This document shows positions 61,611 to 64,000 of a stretch of 64,000 nucleotides of DNA, one piece after another. The notes beneath the pieces are model-generated. The model was not told the DNA's origin, made no database searches, and saw only the letters and a program-made list of their open reading frames with translations. Numbering within the stretch: the first letter of the stretch is position 1; each line of letters starts with the position of its first letter. The stretch comes from Acidimicrobiaceae bacterium. Lineage in GTDB: Bacteria > Actinomycetota > Acidimicrobiia > Acidimicrobiales > RAAP-2. Made by a program: the position numbers and the translations under genes. The DNA is taken from positions 1-64,000 of the forward strand of contig PMTF01000004.1 of NCBI GenBank assembly GCA_003167415.1. The letters run 5' to 3'.

Positions 61611-61754
61611 GGCCGAGACGCCGATTGGCGCCCGTCGTCAGCGTGAGAAGTCACTGCGAAACACTTCATGCGACTGACCACCCCCCGCGAGACTTCCTGG
61701 CTATCTCTGGAGCGTACCAAGACCACGGCGTTCGAGGTCATAGAAAACCGTGGT

Positions 61755-62108
61755 TCACACTCCGCGAAGATCAGTTTCGGTACATGGACCGTACGTGGCG
61801 TTCTCGCACACCGTCGAGGCGTTCGTCAGCGTGCCGCGGGTGACAGCTCCGCGCAGATCAGCCCCTTGCAGATTGGCGCCGTCCAAATTCGCGTAGGACA
61901 AGTTCGCTCGACGAAAGTTGTCCGACGATAAGTCGAGGCCCTTGAGGTCGTGGTGCGCGAGGTCGCAGCCCGCGTAGTCGACGTTGGTCACGCTGACCGC
62001 GCAGTTCGTCGAGGCGACGAACGGTGTACTCCCATTATGGGCCGTCCCGCAGGCACTGAGACCAATCGCGCTGAGCGCCGCGACCAGAACAACGCGCGCA
62101 GTTTTCAT
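61755..62108 (-). CDS. pentapeptide-repeat lipoprotein
   Basis: The 117-residue protein has a lipoprotein signal peptide with lipobox LSAC (Cys20), so it is membrane-anchored outside the cell. The rest contains pentapeptide repeats of the A-x-L type (RRANLSYANLDGANLQGADL), which form a short right-handed beta helix, and two further cysteines near the end. Function unknown. The gene is separate from its neighbours. Confidence 0.75.
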   Translation of the reverse strand: MKTARVVLVAALSAIGLSACGTAHNGSTPFVASTNCAVSVTNVDYAGCDLAHHDLKGLDLSSDNFRRANLSYANLDGANLQGADLRGAVTRGTLTNASTVCENATYGPCTETDLRGV

Positions 62109-62151
62109 TCACCAACGCTAACGCGACCTCAGTCATGGATGGCGCCGTGCT

Positions 62152-62760
62152 CTACAGTGCGAGGTTGCTCGGTTCCTTCCGGATCGCCGCTTCGGCCAAG
62201 ACCGTGAGGGCGAGGAACCACTCGTCGGGATTGACGGAGAGCGCGTGTTCTCCTTCGAGTTCAATCTGACCGAAGAAGAGGGCGTACCAGATCCGTGCAA
62301 AAGCGACGGCGCTCATGCCCTCGGCGAGGAGGTTCGCGTCTTGGAGGGGCTGCACGCGACTGACAATGAGATCGGCAACCTCCTTTTTGGCCTCCGCGAT
62401 CCCTCGCGACGCCGTGGGATTATGGCGCGCGAACGACATGCTCTCAATTCTTTGAATCCTCGCCTCGGTTCGTGCGGGCACTTGGGCCTCGGCGATGATG
62501 ACGCGAAGGGCTTGACGTAGGTCATCGGTCGTCTTCACCGTCATGAGTGGATTGGTGAAGGTTTCGGCGAGTCCGCCCAGGACCTCTCGAAACCGGTGAG
62601 AGATTGCGCACGCGATGAGGTCCTCGCGATCGTCGAAGTAGCTGTACAGCAGGGCGACCGAAATCCCTGCGGCGTACGCCACGCGTTTCACCCGGAACTG
62701 GGTCATGCCGTTGAGTTCGATCTCTTGCGAAGCGGCCTTGAGAATCGTGTCCCGCGTCAT
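62152..62760 (-). CDS. TetR-family transcriptional regulator
   Basis: The 202-residue protein has the TetR N-terminal helix-turn-helix (FRVKRVAYAAGISVALLYSY, with FDDREDLI) and an all-helical ligand domain. ATG 62760 (MTRDTILKAASQEIELNG) is preferred to the track start 62808 because it gives the usual short N-terminus and leaves a 32-base gap after the E2 gene. It is on the same strand as E2, so it could be co-transcribed. Ligand and targets unknown. Confidence 0.85.
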   Translation of the reverse strand: MTRDTILKAASQEIELNGMTQFRVKRVAYAAGISVALLYSYFDDREDLIACAISHRFREVLGGLAETFTNPLMTVKTTDDLRQALRVIIAEAQVPARTEARIQRIESMSFARHNPTASRGIAEAKKEVADLIVSRVQPLQDANLLAEGMSAVAFARIWYALFFGQIELEGEHALSVNPDEWFLALTVLAEAAIRKEPSNLAL

Positions 62761-62792
62761 GAATGGAGGATACAGCGGGTCTAGGGCCTTTT

Positions 62793-64000
62793 CTATTCGT
62801 GAATCCAATCACGATCATTCAGCTGCGCGTCAACGTGCGCGAGGAACCGCGCGGCGGTCGCCCCATCGATAGCCCGATGATCGAACGTCAAGGCCAGGAG
62901 TCCGACCGAGTGAATTGCGATCGATTCGTCGCCGTACGGATCCATGACGACGACCGGTTTGCGGGTGACGCCGTCGGTCGCCAGAATCGCCACTTGGGGC
63001 TGGTTGATGATGGCCCCGGTCATCAGGGTTCCGTACGGTCCAGGATTCGTGATCGTGAAGGTGGCGCCGGTTAAATCGTCAACCGTCAACTTCTTCGCGC
63101 GAGCGTCTTGGGCGACTTGTCGGATTCGTCGCGCGATCTCGAAGAGGTCCAGCTGGTTCGCGTGGCGAATGACCGGGACGACGAGTCCATCACCGTCCAA
63201 GTCCACCGCGATGCCCAGGTTGAGGTCACGGTGAACGATCAGTTCATCGTTCCCCACCGAGGCATTGAGTTGGGGAAACGCAATCAGGGCGTCGAGGACG
63301 GCGAGTGAGATGAAAGGTAGATACGTGAGTGTGAATCCTTCACGCTCCTTGAAGTCGCCGCCGTGAAGTCGTCGGTAACTTTCAACGTGTTCGTAATCGA
63401 CCTCTTTCACCATCAAGGTGTGGGCCGACGTGGCCTTGGAGTGAACCATGCGTTCGGCCGTGAGCCGACGCAACTTGGTGAAGGGAACGACTTCATCTCC
63501 CGCTTCGCCGCCTCGCGCGTTGATCGCCGCTTCGACGTCGTGGCGTGAAAGACGTCCACTCGGTCCACTCCCCTTCACTGAGGACACGTCGAGGTCGTGG
63601 GCGTCGATCAGATGTCGCACGATTGGTGAGTTCGTCGTCGACGCCGCGGTGGAGGACTGGGCAATGAAAGTCTCGACGTCGTGGCGCGTTAGTCGACCCC
63701 CGGGACCCGTGGCCGCGATGTCGCTCGCTTCGAGTTTGTGATCTTCGAGGAGTCGGCGAACGGCGGGTGAAAGTCGCTGAGCGTTCTCGACTCGTTCGCT
63801 CGGTGTCGCGATCGCCTCGGGTGAGGCAGCGACGGATGAGGACGGTCGTTGAACGTTGTCGTCGGGTTCGTCGTTGTCAATCACCGCCAGAATGGTCCCG
63901 ACGTCGACGGTTTCGCCCTCCTGCACGATGATCGCTGAAAGGACTCCGCTCGCCGGAGACGGTATCTCGGTGTCGACCTTGTCGGTGGAGACCTCGAAGA
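62793..64000 (-). CDS. 2-oxo-acid dehydrogenase E2 (dihydrolipoyl acyltransferase), 5' end outside window
   Basis: The frame continues upstream of the track start to the window edge, reading FEVSTDKVDTEIPSPASGVL, a lipoyl domain with the lipoyl-lysine, so the gene is partial here. Two peripheral-subunit-binding domains follow (LSPAVRRLLEDHKLEASDIA with GPGGRLTRHDV, and SPIVRHLIDAHDLDVSSVKG with GPSGRLSRHDV). The catalytic domain ends with FDHRAIDGATAARFL, containing the His and Asp of the acyltransferase. It is the core of a pyruvate, 2-oxoglutarate or branched-chain complex; which one cannot be told. Two binding domains in tandem are unusual. Confidence 0.85.
   Translation of the reverse strand, partial: FEVSTDKVDTEIPSPASGVLSAIIVQEGETVDVGTILAVIDNDEPDDNVQRPSSSVAASPEAIATPSERVENAQRLSPAVRRLLEDHKLEASDIAATGPGGRLTRHDVETFIAQSSTAASTTNSPIVRHLIDAHDLDVSSVKGSGPSGRLSRHDVEAAINARGGEAGDEVVPFTKLRRLTAERMVHSKATSAHTLMVKEVDYEHVESYRRLHGGDFKEREGFTLTYLPFISLAVLDALIAFPQLNASVGNDELIVHRDLNLGIAVDLDGDGLVVPVIRHANQLDLFEIARRIRQVAQDARAKKLTVDDLTGATFTITNPGPYGTLMTGAIINQPQVAILATDGVTRKPVVVMDPYGDESIAIHSVGLLALTFDHRAIDGATAARFLAHVDAQLNDRDWIHE

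Noticed and set aside
1-64000. CRISPR array, integrase or phage genes
   Set aside because: No evenly spaced short direct repeats with unique spacers, no Cas-like motifs, and no recombinase with catalytic Arg/Tyr or Ser signatures were seen.

Overview
The window looks like a chromosomal segment of a Gram-positive, moderately GC-rich actinobacterium, possibly of the Acidimicrobiia type. The evidence is frequent GTG/TTG starts, Sec-exported and lipoprotein genes, a cox locus with CtaG-like assembly factors, actinobacterial-style E2, FCD-GntR and TetR proteins, and a surface-polysaccharide locus. The lineage is inferred from gene content only; there is no rRNA gene or intact tRNA gene here. All homology calls come from reading motifs by eye, because no search could be run.

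Layout. 0-2.2 kb: a small membrane protein and a secreted CAP-like protein. 2.3-7.4 kb: a compact, visibly more GC-rich oxidative uronate pathway made of uronate dehydrogenase, an unknown coupled protein, glucarate dehydratase, a 2-keto-3-deoxyglucarate-type aldolase and tartronate-semialdehyde reductase. It is flanked by direct repeats that are 3' fragments of a tRNA-Gly(CCC). 7.9-11.9 kb: a PotABCD-type polyamine-family ABC transporter with coupled start/stop overlaps. 12.1-18.6 kb: exported proteins (SGNH hydrolase, GH5-like glycosidase, PQQ-like propeller), with a c-di-GMP-I (GEMM) riboswitch before the GH5 gene and decayed ISL3 and IS3 transposase remnants around the propeller gene.

18.9-34.9 kb: a surface/exopolysaccharide locus, mostly on the minus strand. 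It carries several glycosyltransferases, two SDR nucleotide-sugar-type enzymes, a GMC-like flavoprotein with a ferredoxin-type cysteine motif, a polysaccharide pyruvyl transferase, a flippase, a large membrane protein, two unexplained small ORFs and a broken copy of the GH5 gene. 35.3-39.6 kb: large secreted repeat proteins and a DUF1349 protein. 39.7-47.3 kb: a branched-chain-amino-acid-type ABC transporter (with LivM and LivG fused), a fumarylacetoacetate-hydrolase-family enzyme and a divergent FadR-type GntR regulator with candidate operators. 47.3-49.4 kb: asparaginase and a secreted phosphoesterase.

49.6-61.6 kb: a respiratory locus. It includes a DoxX-like/SCO fusion, a cupredoxin-like protein, CoxB, CoxA, CoxC, a 37-residue membrane peptide absent from the ORF track, two CtaG-like proteins, a second SCO protein and small membrane proteins. 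CoxA keeps all redox-metal ligands but has lost the canonical D-channel Asp, the K-channel Lys and a Mg-site Asp. 61.7-64 kb: a pentapeptide lipoprotein, a TetR regulator and the 3' part of a 2-oxo-acid dehydrogenase E2 gene that runs off the window.

The points most worth a second look are the island bracketed by tRNA-Gly fragments, the GEMM riboswitch on a secreted glycosidase, and the oxidase with altered proton-channel residues.
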